Program-made: the position numbers and the translations under genes
Notes under the pieces: model-generated
The model's input: the letters and a program-made list of their open reading frames with translations, nothing else
Databases searched by the model: none
Told to the model about the DNA's origin: nothing
NCBI GenBank assembly: GCA_023653785.1
Contig: JAMKCH010035290.1
Span: 1 to 64,000 of the forward strand
Direction: 5' to 3'
Source: Ophioderma brevispina
Taxonomy: Eukaryota; Echinodermata; Ophiuroidea; Amphilepidida; Ophiodermatidae
DNA: 64,000 bases
Shown: positions 12,525 through 25,334 of the stretch, piece after piece
How positions within the stretch are numbered: the stretch's first letter is position 1
How the letters are laid out: the number at the start of each line of letters is the position of its first letter

Positions 12525-12826
12525 AATTGTATTATTATTATTATAATATTGACATTTATATAGCGCATTTCACAGTATATTACATTCATTCCACTGCCAC
12601 TAGAATATGTCAGCCCAAGGCATACAAATGCCCCAGGCATACTCATATCTTGGGCGGCGCTCAATGGACAATATTCTTAACAGTTCCCCATTTTGAACCT
12701 TTGTGGAGAGAGGCAAGTGAGGTAAAGTGCCTAGCCCAAGTGCACAGCACATTGGCCTCAGCGGGACTCGAACCCATGATCGTTGGGTCATGAGTCGTCT
12801 CCTGTATCCACTGGACCACATGTGCC
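12525..12826 (-). mobile_element. tRNA-derived SINE
   Basis: On the minus strand the head carries an RNA polymerase III A box (tggtccagtggata, 12805-12818) and B box (ggttcgagtcc, 12764-12774) with tRNA-like spacing. A body of roughly 200 bp follows and ends in 'gcgctatataaatgtcaata' and a short TAA/TAT repeat at 12530-12550. Head, body and simple-repeat tail in this order are diagnostic of a tRNA-derived SINE; the family was not identified. Confidence 0.75.
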
Positions 12827-12829
12827 ATG

Positions 12830-14140
12830 GAAAGTTACTTCTCACTCAGCTACTGAATTCAACCCCCTTCTTCTACTATCTATGCATGTACGTACTAAAA
12901 CCTGGGATGAAACACAGATATGTGAAAGCTCTCTGAAAACTGACATCAGATTGGGTATATCCAGTGCTTCAAAAATATGTTCTGGATAACAATTCCTTAA
13001 CCAATTTGGTTTAATCGTGTCGAAACATGTCTTTAAAGAAAGTATCTTTAAAATAGTTAACACTAAAATAGAAACAAATTCTCTCGGTGAGTGCAGTTGA
13101 GGTTTAAACTCTTATTTATATATTCACACCTGCACGTGTGAACTTGCATTTATTCACTAAAATAGTGTTAACTGAGAATATAATTCTAAGTCATACAAAC
13201 AAACGTAACGGGTAATGGCCCGTTAAAGATGAGTTCAACACACTGTACAGGAAAATACCAAGTTGAAGGTCGTTTTAAAGCCTTTCTTTCTCTCTCTAGT
13301 GTTCTATGGGTCATTTAGTTCCAACCCAAATTCTAGCTAAAACGCCAGACAAAAGGAGTGTCACGAAGGGATATAACTTTAACTTTAACAGATACGCTAT
13401 CATTGTCAACGTTTTACCTATTTTGATCAAGTTTAGGTAAAGCTTGGTGGGCTACAATATACATTTTCAGTTATTGTATGGTTCCACAAACACGTCTTCT
13501 TACTTAGGATTCCTTTACATACTGTTGAGTGTTGAGCCTTCTTGAAATAATTGTACTAACCCTAGCTACATCCATACTATTTTAAAGCCCTTCAAAAATT
13601 CCTGTTTGTGATCCACAAACACTCACCTGTACTGAATCCAAAGTTTCATTAGGTATCTGGGATTTCACATATCGGACAAGCTTGAAATTCATAACCCCGA
13701 GACGGCTACAGAGAAGAGCAAGACGTTGATAATAATCTACACCTCATATTGGCGCAAAAATAAAGAATTGGATCAGAACTAGATAAAGATTCAGTACAGA
13801 TCTAGGTAACTAATTATTTTCTTTCGTATTCAAACACATAGGTTCTTAAAAGTTGATCTTGCCAGGAACGGGTAAAAGGTCCTTGGGTGTGCATTGTTGC
13901 TCCAACAGTGGACGACAGTGGTGCTGTTTCACAACTACAAGTAGTGTACTGAAGTTGTAGCCCACTTCTGCATGGAACCCTTAGATTCACCGATTCCGAC
14001 TCTCAATCTATTGAGACATCGCCATTCAGCCCGTGAGGAATCAGCTCCAGATGGAAGATGCTCACCAGGTTCAATACAAATAGATGTTACTTGGCTGATA
14101 GCAAGTCTTTCTGTTAGAAACTGCTTCAAGGATTGGGTCT
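12830..14140. other. Intergenic, no gene seen
   Basis: Contains a pair of inverted 'gttaacactaaaatag' and 'ctaaaatagtgttaac' segments at 13056-13072 and 13158-13173, which suggest a small MITE. The rest is unremarkable. No exon could be supported. Confidence 0.4.
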
Positions 14141-14146
14141 ATCATC

Positions 14147-14460
14147 ACTTGGTCTAATTCCATTTCGTCTAATAACCACTTTGTCCAACGCCATTTTGTC
14201 TAAACCCAGGTGGTCTAATTGCCACATAGGCTAATAGCCACTTTTGTCTATTGTCATTTGATCTAATAACCAATTGGTCTAATTGCCATTTTGTCTACAA
14301 CCATTTCGTCTAATATTAAAGAGTTCTAATTTCCACTTCGTCTAATCTACACCCATTTAGACTAAATGGTTATTAGACCAACTGGTTATTACCAGTTGGT
14401 CTAATAACCATTTAGTCTAAACCCATTTTGTCTAATGATCATTTGGACTAATATATCATA
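14147..14460 (+). repeat. Minisatellite with 'tttgtctaat' units
   Basis: About 15 imperfect units of roughly 20 bp around the core ccattttgtctaat or aaccatttcgtctaat, partly inverted at 14352-14415 where 'accatttagtctaaa' faces its complement. Unit divergence is high and no frame is open through it. Confidence 0.8.
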
Positions 14461-14559
14461 TCATATTTATTTTTCATCCATGCAAAGTATTACGTTATAT
14501 TATAAATATACAGTGATTTGATATTACAGGATGAGGGAGATGACCAAAAGGCCTATTGG

Positions 14560-15345
14560 CCAGAAAGGGTCACCATCCAGCAAAACAAGTAGATGTAATT
14601 TACAAAAATCATACGAGTATCCATTTTTTAGTTGCAAGTACATAAAATACAAGTAACACAATACAAGAAAAACATACAGACCAGAGTAAACGATATACAT
14701 ACGCTGCAATAAAATCATTCTTTACTTGTTTCCTAAAGTGTTTAATTGTTCTAGAATACCGAATATGCTTTTTTGTACTACAATGTATTCCAAAGAATAG
14801 TACCAGATGTTCTAACTTGTTTGTAGGCAAAATTTGTCTTCATTTGTGGTATTAACAAATCATCGTGATTCCTTGTAAGATAATCGTGAAGATTGGTATG
14901 TTTAGCGAAATATTTCTCAAATCCACTTGGTAATTGCCCATTGAAATGTTTATACATAAACGAAGCCAATTCCAGATGGTAGGTATCATACTTAGAAATG
15001 AGTTAGTATTTAGTATTTGAGTATGTAATAGTGGTATCGTCTGCAAATAGAATAAATTCAGCAGTGACGACGTGTTTGCAATATCGTTTATGTACAAAAT
15101 AAACAGCAACGGACCTTAAATTGATCCCTGTGGTACACCACAAGTTAGTAATTTGAGTTCAGAGTTACACGAGTTGAATTGAACATACTGTCGTCTATTG
15201 TTAAAATAATTTTCAAACCATTTAAGAAACAATACCTCTTACACCGTAATGCTCAAGTTTATACAACAATATTTCATGATCAATGGTATCAAATGCCTGG
15301 GATAAATCTAAAAATATGCCAATAGTTGTTTCATTGTAAATAATC
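14560..15345 (-). pseudogene. LINE reverse transcriptase, C-terminal half (relic)
   Basis: Minus-strand frames match a CR1/L2-type reverse transcriptase in order. [20 protein letters not shown] (about 15265-15325) is the conserved block before the catalytic centre. LLFILYINDIA (about 15075-15105) and a shifted FADDTT give the YxDD-type site, and the tail at 14778-14969 has RTSGTILWNTL, typical of the LINE end. Frameshifts and stops separate these blocks. It continues the element whose 5' part lies at 16.2-18.5 kb, with other repeat sequence between. Confidence 0.75.
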
Positions 15346-15382
15346 AAGAGAAAATTTGATAAAAAAATGTTTTTTGAAAGGT

Positions 15383-15460
15383 GTGAAATTTCACTCTTTT
15401 CAGAGTGGGCCCTGTAGTCACTCCATAAGAGTGAAATTCACTCTTTTGCATTTAGAGAGT
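15383..15460. repeat. Palindromic CACTCTTTT motif cluster
   Basis: Four copies of the cactctttt/aaaagagtg motif of the 2.46-3.16 kb array. They sit between the PHD-encoding LINE fragment and the reverse transcriptase half. Confidence 0.55.
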
Positions 15461-15823
15461 AGCTTCATTCATCTCATTTTTGTTAAAATCATACCGCAAG
15501 GGATTGAAAAGCATTCCATCGTATTTTTCTAAATCTATTACAGTTGGTTCAAAGTCATCCGGTAGAGTACTTTCACTTCCAGAGAAATTTGAATCACTAT
15601 CAGAAAAATCTGATTCACTATTAGCAGTATCATAATTTCCAGGGTAGGCACAAGATGGACAAGTCCATGCTCTACAATGTTTGTCAACTTCTATTTGTAC
15701 ACATTTTTCATGAATAAGTTGCTTACAGCGAGTACATACAAATTTAGTTTGATTTTCCTGTATTACGCTGGTACATAAAATACATAATTCCTTATCGGAC
15801 ATAACTACAACACTAACATACAA
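15452..15823 (-). mobile_element. LINE-encoded PHD-type zinc finger ORF fragment
   Basis: An open 123-codon frame. After the start region there is a Cys4-His-Cys3 PHD-like finger (CILC, FVCTRC, HEKC, TCPSC; residues about 14-58), then an acidic Ser/Asp stretch (about 67-86) and a tail ending NEMNEATL. PHD fingers occur at the N terminus of some animal LINE ORFs. Here the same DNA is found again, degraded, at 17975-18160 directly upstream of a LINE endonuclease, so this frame is the 5' piece of such a LINE rather than a host gene. The open frame suggests this copy is younger than the other. Confidence 0.65.
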
Positions 15824-16329
15824 ACAATAATTTATTTACTATAAAATAATTATTTAAAGCTACTTCAGACATTTAACAAAGATTAAGTACCCTGTGTGAT
15901 TACACACACCGTTTCAGGGGTCTGCATTGGTGTGTTATCTTTCTTTAATCAAAGTGTAAATTCCATTTGAAAACTCTCTCGGGTATTGTGAACATTTCTT
16001 TCAATAATCGATTACAGGTACATTGTATTCCACTTCTTTTGATACATACAAGGGCACAAGTATATTTTGTCATGAAAGATAGCATCAAGATATTATCAAA
16101 ATCATCCTAAACTGTTTGTAAATTTACAGTTTCAACTGTTTGTAATTTTACAGTTTCCGACCGGCAATTTGGATGCATCGGATTTTTGTACAACGGTAAA
16201 AAACGAGTTTCATTTTTTTCTACAGCATTGAAACTTGTCGATAAACCTAGTACCGCCCCATAACCAAGCCTGAATCCAATACTGTTTCGAATTCAAAATA
16301 TGATATCGATGCGCATCGGTTGAAATACC

Positions 16330-16560
16330 AGCCGTTTCAGCGGTAATGAAAAAAACAGTTCTGGTGTTACGTTCTTTTTTGTTATATTGGTACAACCTTT
16401 GCAATCTTCATATTATCTGGAACCACACCCGTTGTGAATTGCATTAAGTTTAACAAACATTGTTCTGGAACTACAATGTCATTGCCAACACAGTTCACTA
16501 TAAAATTATCTATACTATCATGACCCGGGGTTATTTTGATTGAAAGTGCAATACTTTTCA
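16330..16560 (-). pseudogene. LINE reverse transcriptase, N-terminal block (relic)
   Basis: The minus strand reads ALSIKITPGHDSIDNFIV, then LLNLMQFTTGVVPDNMKIAK and VVPI. This is the standard 'PGxDxI ... G..P..lK.A.V.PI' block at the start of LINE reverse transcriptases. The frame breaks after VVPI. It belongs with the endonuclease at 17.5-17.9 kb and the C-terminal half at 14.6-15.3 kb. Confidence 0.7.
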
Positions 16561-17479
16561 GACCGTCGTTTCGTAACCCACTGGTTTTTCAAGTACTCTG
16601 ACATTATACAAAGCGTCTCTCAAGTAGTCGAAATAATCTTTCCCCCCCGGGATTTCTTTATCTTTGATGCCAATTTCGGTCGATGGGAACAAAAAAATTG
16701 TTAATTTAATCAGCGGAGATCCAAAGGGTTTGTAAGTGTGTTCCTGCATCGTTTTATAAGCTGTCCGGAGTTTTAGATTACTCCGCGTCCAATAATATTC
16801 TTGTTTCCATGTTTTTGGCAAGTGTTTTTCACCGATTGAAAAAAAAGTTTTTCTTCGTACTTAATATTCTCGCTGTGCCTACGTATAAACTGTGTAATTT
16901 ATTTCTCTAACACTTGTAGTTATTTAACGTTTGTTCGACATGCTTAAGCCGAACAGTTTGTACACTGTTTTTGCTGTGAAGCTTTTTAGAAGGCCTTTTC
17001 GTTATTCCAGGGATCTGGGCTCAGTTTGACTTCCTAAAAGCGGGTTCTAAATGGAAGATATTTCATGTAACCTATTAAAAGTATCACAAATGTTGTGTAA
17101 TCATTGTAACATCGAATTATCAAGTTTTCCAATCAAGTAATATTGTTTAACTTGTGCTTCATTACGGTTCTATTGTGACATTGGGCGATCTCTTATAAAA
17201 ATATTTTTCTTGATTTGGACTTTATGTGTGAAACCATGATTTTGTAGGTAATATAGTTGGAAGATGATCACTTATGTTGTTTATTAGAATTGCTGAATTC
17301 ACATTATTAACATTGTTAGTAATTATATTGCCAAGACAAGTCCGCATCTATCGTTATTCTAGTTGGCTTAGAGATTTTTTTTTTCGTGGAAAATAATGAG
17401 TAACGTGAGAGTATACAAGATTCAAATAATATTGAGTTGGACGGTGGTAATCGTCTTTAATAAACTATTATTGTAATCA

Positions 17480-17945
17480 TCCATTATGTAAAACATTGTG
17501 TTTTTCTTGACCGGATTTAGTAATGGATCAAAAAATCCCTACAAACATTCCTAAAAGCAGTGTGCCCTATAAACTTATTTACAACAACTAGATTTTTCTG
17601 GTTCCTTTTAGTGTCTCCAATAAAACAAGATTCATAGTGACATTTGCTATAATCAGATCAGTTCTTAAATGTTATACCGAATTCTTTTCTGATATTGATA
17701 AGACAGACTCCACCTTTTCGGCGATCATCCTGTTCGATACCTAGATTATATCCTGGTAGATGAAAAGTATCTAGCTGGCGTCTCTTTTAAATGAGTCTCA
17801 CTAAGCCCATATAGAAAAAATCTTGATGATGAGCAAATGCAAGGTTTTAATTTTCAAAATTCTTTTAAGACGGCGTATATTTATATTTAAAATGGCGAAG
17901 TCATTAATATCAGTTTTGGCATATCATTTGTATTAAACTGATCTT
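17480..17945 (-). pseudogene. LINE apurinic-type endonuclease domain (relic)
   Basis: Minus-strand fragments FAILNINIRRL (near 17890) and FHLPGYNLGIEQDDRRKGGV (near 17715-17770) match the start and the 'R..GGVG' block of the endonuclease domain of CR1/L2 LINEs. Stops lie between them. Its position, downstream of a degraded PHD fragment and upstream of reverse transcriptase blocks, gives the order PHD, endonuclease, reverse transcriptase. Confidence 0.65.
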
Positions 17946-17974
17946 GTTGCGGCATTTGCAAGTTTCTAGCTATA

Positions 17975-18462
17975 GCTTCATTCATCTCATTTTGTTAAAT
18001 CATACCGAAGGGATTGAAAAGCATTCCATCGTATTTTTCTAAATCTATTACAGTTGGGTTCAAAGTCATCAGTAGAGTACATACAAATTTAGTTGATTTC
18101 CGTTATTACGCTGGTACATCAAACACCATATTCCTTATCGGACATAACTACAACACTAACATACAAAACATATTTATTACTATAAAATTATATTAAGCTA
18201 CTTCAGACATTTAACAAGTAAGTTACCCTGTGTGATTACAACACCGTTTCAGGGGTCTTGCATGGGTGTTATCTGTCTTTAATTAAAGTGTAAATTCCAT
18301 TGAAAACTCTCTCGGGGTTATTGTGACATTTCTTTAAATTATCGATTACAGGTCATTGTATTCCACTCTTTTGAACATACAAGGCACAGTATATTTTTTG
18401 TCATGGAAAGATAGCATCAAGATTTTCAAAATTACTCTAAACTGTTTGTAAATTTACAGTTC
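17975..18462 (-). repeat. Degraded duplicate of the LINE 5' region
   Basis: Matches 15463-16130 in the same orientation: 'gcattccatcgtatttttct', 'ttccttatcggacataacta', 'cacaccgtttcaggggtct' and 'ctgtttgtaaatttacagtt' recur in order. The copy lacks the core of the PHD coding sequence and has many small deletions. Confidence 0.75.
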
Positions 18463-18469
18463 GGCGCAG

Positions 18470-19640
18470 GCGAGAGCTGTTCACGTGTGGCGCCAAATGT
18501 CTCTCTCCGTCAGGTAAGTGGGATGTCAAATGGATCTGATTGATGTCCCGATCGAATCACACCGATGTAGTTAAAGGGCGACGACCCTTGTTTGGGCATG
18601 GGAACCTTGATACTACTTGATCAAACGCACAATGAGTGACGACAAATGTGTTCGGCGCTGGGTAAAAGAAGATGAGAGTAGAGGGATATCTCTTGTATCT
18701 GTGTTTTGGTCATGTGCTCACCCCAGATTATGTTTTGTACTTGCATAATAAGCCTGTTTAAGTGCCTGCAGTCTAAACTAGTCTTCTTCATGTCCAGGTC
18801 TCAGATCCATATAACAGGATCACTCTCTGGAACAGGCCTAAAGAACGTCATGCTTGGTTGAATTGGAGAGACCAGATTGCCATAAGTGTGTAGTTTATTG
18901 CAGGCATTCCAAGCTTGTCTTTGCGTAATAGGAGGTCCTTCTGCTGTCAGCAAACATAGGGGACCCTAGGTACCGTCTATAGTGGGCAGATAGGTGATGA
19001 TTTATATCTTCCTCATTGACGGTCATATCCCTAACGTCCGAAACTGCTTCAAAATGCACTCCAAAACCACCCCATCACGGAGCGTAACCCCTGCCCTTGG
19101 ATTAGGGGAAATGGCTCCAAATCTAACAAGAAAAATACCGTTACCTACTTATTGGTCTTTTTGGCATTTGATGTAGGTCGACTGTGTCTGCGCATTCGCA
19201 ATGATTGTTAGTAGATCTTGTACATCACATGTCAGATCGGCTGTTAGAGCTAGATTCATCAGCAAAGCCATGGTTGTGAGCGCGACTTTGGTGGTCTAGA
19301 CCGCTTTGGGGGCTGGCGATCATGAATACAAGCCAAAGTATGCGGATGTAATCAACCGCGATTACAAAGCGATAGGGAGCAAGATCATCTCCTCAGAGGA
19401 TTCAAGTAGTTGTTAGGAACTACTTTGTGGGCCCATCCATGGTTGCACAGAGCTAGATATATATATTGATTTAATACTGTGGCGATTGCTTAACAGTCTC
19501 GGTCTGGGACACCCATAGTTGGTAATAATTGTTGCAGGCATTACATCCCGTTGACACTGCCAAAGCCTGGAGAAGTCTACTGAAGCACAATAAAGCTTTT
19601 CTCTGGAAATTCTCAACTTTTATGATCATTCTGAGGGCGA
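18470..19640 (-). pseudogene. RTE-like LINE remnant
   Basis: Minus-strand pieces include FQRKALLCFSRLLQAL (near 19590; counterpart of the 'F.DF.KAFD' block), GMPAINYTLMAIW (near 18890) and LLYGSETWT (near 18800), a motif common near the end of RTE and related LINE proteins. The 3' end shows HLAPHVNSSRL-like sequence. Frames shift repeatedly. It abuts the degraded LINE 5' duplicate at 17975-18462. Confidence 0.6.
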
Positions 19641-20489
19641 TATCGAGGTGGCGTTGACTGCCTTTGCGAAACCATTATGTGTTCAGTCTGAATGGTATCG
19701 ATTGAGAAAAAGGATTATGGTTTTAAGCAGCAATGATTTGTAATTCGAGAGCCAGTGGTTTCATTGTGATTTCTCTGTAGTTTCGGGATGGTGGACGTCG
19801 CCTTTCTTTGGTAGAGGATTGATGACCGATAGGGATAAGGCAGCTGGTTTGTTCCCATGTTGAACACATTTCAAAGGCAAACTGAAGAGCATAAAACATC
19901 ACATTTTTAATTTAACCTCAAAAGGGGATCATAACATTTATATTAAAGAACCAAATTGGAAATTGCCACTTATACTGTATCTACTCCACTGCACTTAACC
20001 TACCACAGGTGTTGGTACCTACACGTCTCATCCAAAAAATATACCTCGACAATATGCATGAAGTGACAAAATAAAAATCACCATTAGAGCCATAATTTGC
20101 AAGAGCGAAAAAAACGAGACAGACGTTGCTCAATGCCAGGTCATTACAGCCAAATGCCCATTGCTAAAATGTTTTAATATATAATTTTAAAATACGTTAT
20201 CAGTCAACAATATTATATATATTAATATCCTTTATCACCATTTTATCATTCGAGTGTATTAATTATAATAGTGGCTTATGGGTAATCGGGGGGGGGGGGA
20301 CAAAGAGGAAACTGATACCAGGCTCTCCTAAACCACTATGACGTACACAAAAATGTATGATGGCTTCGGGAGGGTAGTTTAAGCGCGATGGGGGTTGCAA
20401 AAGGATTACCACAGGGTCCACAAATGAAAAAGTGTCCAATTTTTTTAAATGCATACAAAATTACAAGGATTAAATAAAAACTTTACGAC

Positions 20490-20642
20490 ATCCCCCTGGC
20501 AAGATGACAGTCTGGAACATGACCCCCCTCAATGACATTGACCTGGGTCCAAACCGTTGACCAACCCTCCGCATTGACAGGAACCCTATTGTACCTTAAA
20601 CCCCTCCAATATCCCCTATCTGCTTTTCAAGCCAGGGGATAT
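20490..20642. mobile_element. MITE with TCCCCCTGGC/GCCAGGGGA ends, copy 1
   Basis: Begins 'catccccctggcaagatgac' and ends 'cttttcaagccaggggatat'; these termini are inverted repeats. A longer copy at 50281-50497 has the same ends (tatccccctg ... cagggggata) and interior words 'gtctggaacatgacc' and 'ccctattg.accttaa'. Confidence 0.7.
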
Positions 20643-21681
20643 TAAAAAAAAGATAGTTTGTGCTATCTCCATCTTATGGGGATAAGCTGAAAACCGTTAA
20701 TATAGGTCAAATGTTAAATATATTCAAGCTTCTACAGGGGTCACAGATTAGAAAAACGCTTCAATTTCAGTGGAAATGCTCTCATATTTTTTGTAATTGA
20801 TCAAAGTAGAAGTAAGATTCATAGTTGGGACAGTACATATAGGAGTTACAACGTTACACCCAATATGAACCAAACCCGTGGGGTAGATAGGGATAGTACT
20901 AATGATGTACGTACCTCGTAATTACCCCAATGCAGATGGGCGAAACCATTCCTTATTATGAAATTGAACGTTTTTTTTAGTATTTGACCCCTGTCGAAGC
21001 TAAAGTAACCCTTGACCTACAATAACGCTTTTCAGCTTATACTCCTTAAGTTATAAAGTGCCCGAGAGAAGCAAAAACTATCATTGTTTTTTCATCCTTG
21101 TGACCATACCAACATTTGTTATGCATTCCCCAAAATTGGACCACTTTCAATTTTGGACCCAGGTAATAATCTTTTGTGTGCCCCCCCCCCCCCCCCATCT
21201 TGCTAAGCTAACCTTCAAAGGCCATAATACATTTTCGTGTATGTCAAGGTTTGCGATAGCTCTGGTATAAATCTCCCCCACACCCCCACACCCCCCCCAC
21301 CCCAGTGATAGAGACCACATCCTGCTCACCCCTACATTTATTAGTAGTATTATATAATACTGTCAACACAAGCCCACGTCCTTGAATAGACCTATTTAAA
21401 GGTGTGGGTAACAGACTGAAAAAAATAAAAAACTTAAATTTTATTATTGTTTATGTTGCACATGTACAAGCTCTTTACATTACCTCATTTGATACCAGTA
21501 TTGTTACAGTTAAATCTTTATTATAGCACATCCAAATAGTTTCCTTGGCAGATTTGTTTCAGCGTCCATATTCGCTAATAAGATAAGTTGATCTTCAAGT
21601 CTGCTCTGTCCTTCAAAATGACCAATTCTGTCCTCTCTGCAAAAATAAGTAATTTAATCATTATAAAAAATATATAGATAT

Positions 21682-22278
21682 TTAACCTCGTCTACCAAGC
21701 GAACTTCGCTCCGTGCCCTAAAAACACGCCTAAACACAATCGTAAAGAGCTTCTAGGTATCTTCCTCTCATCCTTTCCGGTCATTTGAGCGAAAAAAATG
21801 TGAAGGTATCACTTCACCGGGCTACGGTAGGCCGTCAAGTCGAAGGGTAGGGGGGGGTGGTTGCCACCCCAAGGATTTTTATTGTGGAATTTCTAAATAT
21901 TATGCACAAGTATGGCTCTAAAACTCATAACCTCTTTGTGTTATGTAAAACCACCAATTGCCATAATAGAGCTTAAAACCCGCATGAAATCCGATACTTC
22001 CTACGATTTTTTAGCGCAAAATTAATTTTTCGCCTACTTTTCTATGGAAAATGCCAATTTTGCCGACTCTCGCGGACTTGATGACGTTAGTGTACGCCAT
22101 ACTAGGTATGTTGTGTACTTATTTTGGTATCAATGAAAGAGGAGGACCCATAGCGATCCACTGGTATAAAAATCAAAGCATCGGTTGCTTTATAAAAAAT
22201 CTCGAGGGGGGGTGGTAACCACCCGCCCCCCCCCTTGGTAACCGTGTTTACAAAAAAAGGCTTGGTACACGAGGTTAA
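21682..22278. mobile_element. TTAA-flanked MITE, family T, copy 1
   Basis: Termini 'cctcgtctaccaagc' and 'gcttggtacacgagg' are inverted repeats and are bracketed by TTAA at 21682-21685 and 22275-22278. TTAA duplications are the hallmark of piggyBac-type transposition. The interior has poly-G and poly-C tracts and no ORF. Related copies are at 40140-40716 and (truncated) 52815-53060. Confidence 0.75.
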
Positions 22279-22279
22279 A

Positions 22280-22520
22280 GGTGCAACTCAAATTTCAAGT
22301 CATCCATATTTATCCTGTGATATGTAATGATTTCATATATATTAGACACTCAATAGATTCCCTTCCTTTTATTAGGCTCCAATAATACTCTTAACATAAA
22401 ACAAAAGGTGATTTGAATATCCTATTTTCAAATTATAAGGTATAGGGCTTTCTCGGCTTAATCTTTCGATGGGATATTTTTTCAGAGAGCTTTAAACAAT
22501 CGTTGCAAAGGGACACCTGT
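22280..22520 (+). repeat. Dispersed repeat family B, copy 1
   Basis: Shares ordered blocks (aaaggtgcaac, cagtcaatagattcc or cactcaatagattcc, 'aggtgattt', 'tcagcttaat.ctttc.gatggg') with 27028-27345 and with a shorter piece at 45996-46165. No coding content was seen. Confidence 0.6.
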
Positions 22521-22529
22521 TATTGTTAA

Positions 22530-24410
22530 ATCTCCCTTGATCGTTTAAACAAGCAATTACAGGGGTAAATAAAATATTCTACTAACTTAACTTGAATATC
22601 GTGTGAATACCAATGTTTGATATCCAGTAATCCGCTCGGTATGCACAGGATAAAACACAACAAATTACTTTTCAACTTGTTGGAAATAACAATGGCTCTG
22701 AACCATGGCTCTGTAACTTCCAGATTAAAAGGCTTTCCAGGTGCTCATCCCAGATTCATTGAGCTATTTTTTTTTAATAGACTCAAACCCACAAGATAGT
22801 CGTCCCTCTTTCAACGAATAATAAATCTTAGCTTCTCTGTGCGGTCAATAAACTTTTGAACCATATATTCCTCATTTTTTCCGGAAAGGAAACAAGATGA
22901 ACCAAAATCATGAAAGAAAGTGTGTTTTGGCAACTGTGACCTAACATCTTTTATGCAGAAACAAAACTGAACTTACAGTAACTTGTCGCGTCAACCCCAT
23001 TTCTTTTTAATTTACCTAGTGTGTGTTAACATAGGTCGCTAGACCCCCCCTGCTTTTGTATTTTTCTAATACCTATTGGTAATGAAATAGAATGAGGTAA
23101 TCACAATAATTATTGTCTTGGTTCTGCACAAAATGTCAGGTCACATGTTTACCCAGCAACATATCCACCGTGAGTTTTGTTCACATTAGTTTCTTTTTCA
23201 TAAATGATTAAATAATACATAAAAATTATGAACTCACATAGAAGCTCAAAGTTTATTTTTTCGCGAACGATGCCAGCTCAATCTAAACGGGAATAGACGT
23301 TTCATAAGAAGTCCAACGTATACAAAATTTGCCAGTTGATTCCCGTCCTGCGCCTACTGCACAACATCATACAGTGCATGACGGTAATCAAAGGCACTGC
23401 TTCATTTGCGGTAGTTGACACTTCGAGGTGAAACGTCTACAACCCAAAACTGGGCGGGGGATAACCATCTATCACACCTGACATCTATTCAATACTGCAG
23501 GACAGTACAACGGCTCTGCAGTTCCAACTAAACAAAGGGGAATCCTGAAAAAAAAAGTCCTTTGTCGCGATGAATACTAGGTGATTACTTGTCAATAATG
23601 CATTATGCTTGAGTCAATGTAGCACTAGTAAGTAGCATAGTGTAATTCTCCCTTGTCACTAATATTCAGGAAAGAAATTGAGATGGCATTTTTATTCACT
23701 TTCATGAAAACGTGCAACCTTTACAGTTGCCATAACCAATAAATGGTAATTATAAAATGTTTATTATTTATAGCGGAAAATGGTTTACTTTCTGGCGAAG
23801 TATGTATCAAAATTAACAATTTTTCCTTTGATCCCAGGCCAATACAACGGAGGTGATTGTCCGTCATTCGATTTTTACAAAGTTTTTCCATAGCTGACGC
23901 AAAATACCAGACAGGTCGTATTCTCTAAAATGAATTTTAGTTTTGATGTTTTGTAAGTGTTATGACAATATGTAACAGACAATACTTCTGACAAATTACG
24001 ACCGTGTTTAAACCTTTCCCCTTTCAGGGTCTTAACTAATAACAATTTCCAACTATACACACAGTGCAAATAATGGACATTCATGACAAATATGAGGATT
24101 GGTATTTTGAAGAACTCGCTGATAGTGGCTTTAAGCCTAGCCATTGCCAATCCTGGCTTTATTGTAGAATTCTATAGTTAAGGTATTTTGGGTTGGCTCT
24201 CACAAATTGTGGTGTGTCACAAGCAGGCACTTGTTTTTTGTGTCCATCTCAAGTTGAAAGGTGACGTCATACTGCGCCTTAGCATTTTCCTAGCGGTCTC
24301 GATCATGCCACCATTATTCGCGTGCGTATCATGCAATGATTCCAAGCATAGCGCGAGCGATTCATGGCTGCGAAGCAAAATGCGCATTGACGTCACCTTA
24401 TTTAAGATGA
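22530..24410. other. Downstream of the big gene, nothing recognised
   Basis: AT-rich DNA. The minus-strand frame at 23875-24150 has no recognisable domain or splice context. A short block near 24345-24380 (cgattcatggctgcg) recurs near 54267. No gene is supported. Confidence 0.4.
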
Positions 24411-24419
24411 CGCAAACTA

Positions 24420-25334
24420 TACCATCTGTCCAAAAAACGCAACACTTGGTGTCAGCCGCAATAAGTTTTGAACAAAGCACATGATTACTTGTTCTTTGTT
24501 AGAATATAAGATAATACTGTAAGCTAACGTCCCTGAAACAATCGTAGTGATAGAGTCAATGGTTTTTAAGATATGACCCCAACAATCAAGGAACCCGAAA
24601 GAATGAGCAGCTGGTATCCACAATAGTTGCACTGACGAACAGAGTAGCAAATACAATATTGATTGCAACATTTAATTGCCCAAATTTCTTGCAGAACAAC
24701 TTTTACTTAATCAAATAACTTTATTTACATAATTAGTTAACTGATAGTGATTAAACATTAATTTATTGGTGATAAAATACATTTCAAGACGATAGAAGAT
24801 AAAACTATGACTAATTCAGAGACAAACTCCAGGTTACATAAAATGACAAATCTGTTGGGCTGCAACTTTGCTTGTTATATTCTGAAATTTTTGAAAATAA
24901 AATATGTTTTCACCACAAAACTCAATAAGAATATCAGTGTATTCATACTGTCATAAGTGTGTTTAAATGCATGTTTATTACGAATGGAAACATTCATAAT
25001 ATGTTAATATTTGTTGCAGTACCTGTCTTTTAAAAAAGGGGGAAATGGTGGATGGACTTAGAGATTCATAATGGTGGTTCTGGACGCAAACTGTACAGGG
25101 TCGTATTTGTAGTTAAATAGCGCCTCAATTGGTAAAAAAGGATCCTCAGGTTACTTGATTTCGGGGCTCATATCTTAAAAAATATAGACTATACTAATAA
25201 AGTGTCATGGACATGAGCTACAGAGCCATTTTACGTTACAACAAAGAACAAAAAGGGTCACATGTTTTGTTCAAAACTTATGGTGCCCTGTCACCAAGTG
25301 TTGCGGTTTTTTTTTGGGGGGGGGGGACACAGTG
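24420..25334. mobile_element. Long-TIR MITE family M, copy 1
   Basis: Left end 'tgtccaaaaaacgcaacact' and the right-end complement 'gtgtccccc..aaaaccgcaacacttggtg' face each other. Arms extend at least 200 bp through 'aagttttgaacaaa', 'caaagaacaa' and 'atgacccc' words. Copies at 29475-30583 and 30961-32057 share ends and interior. The TA at the left end fits mariner-type insertion; the right TA is lost. It lies directly 3' of the last exon of the big gene, so it may form part of the 3' untranslated region. It offers minus-strand AATAAA signals at 24762-24767 and 24720-24725. Confidence 0.75.

Noticed and set aside
24188..24671. Overlapping ORFs on both strands at 24.2-24.7 kb
   Set aside because: Most of the region is the arm of the MITE at 24420; the frames are mirror images without conserved motifs.
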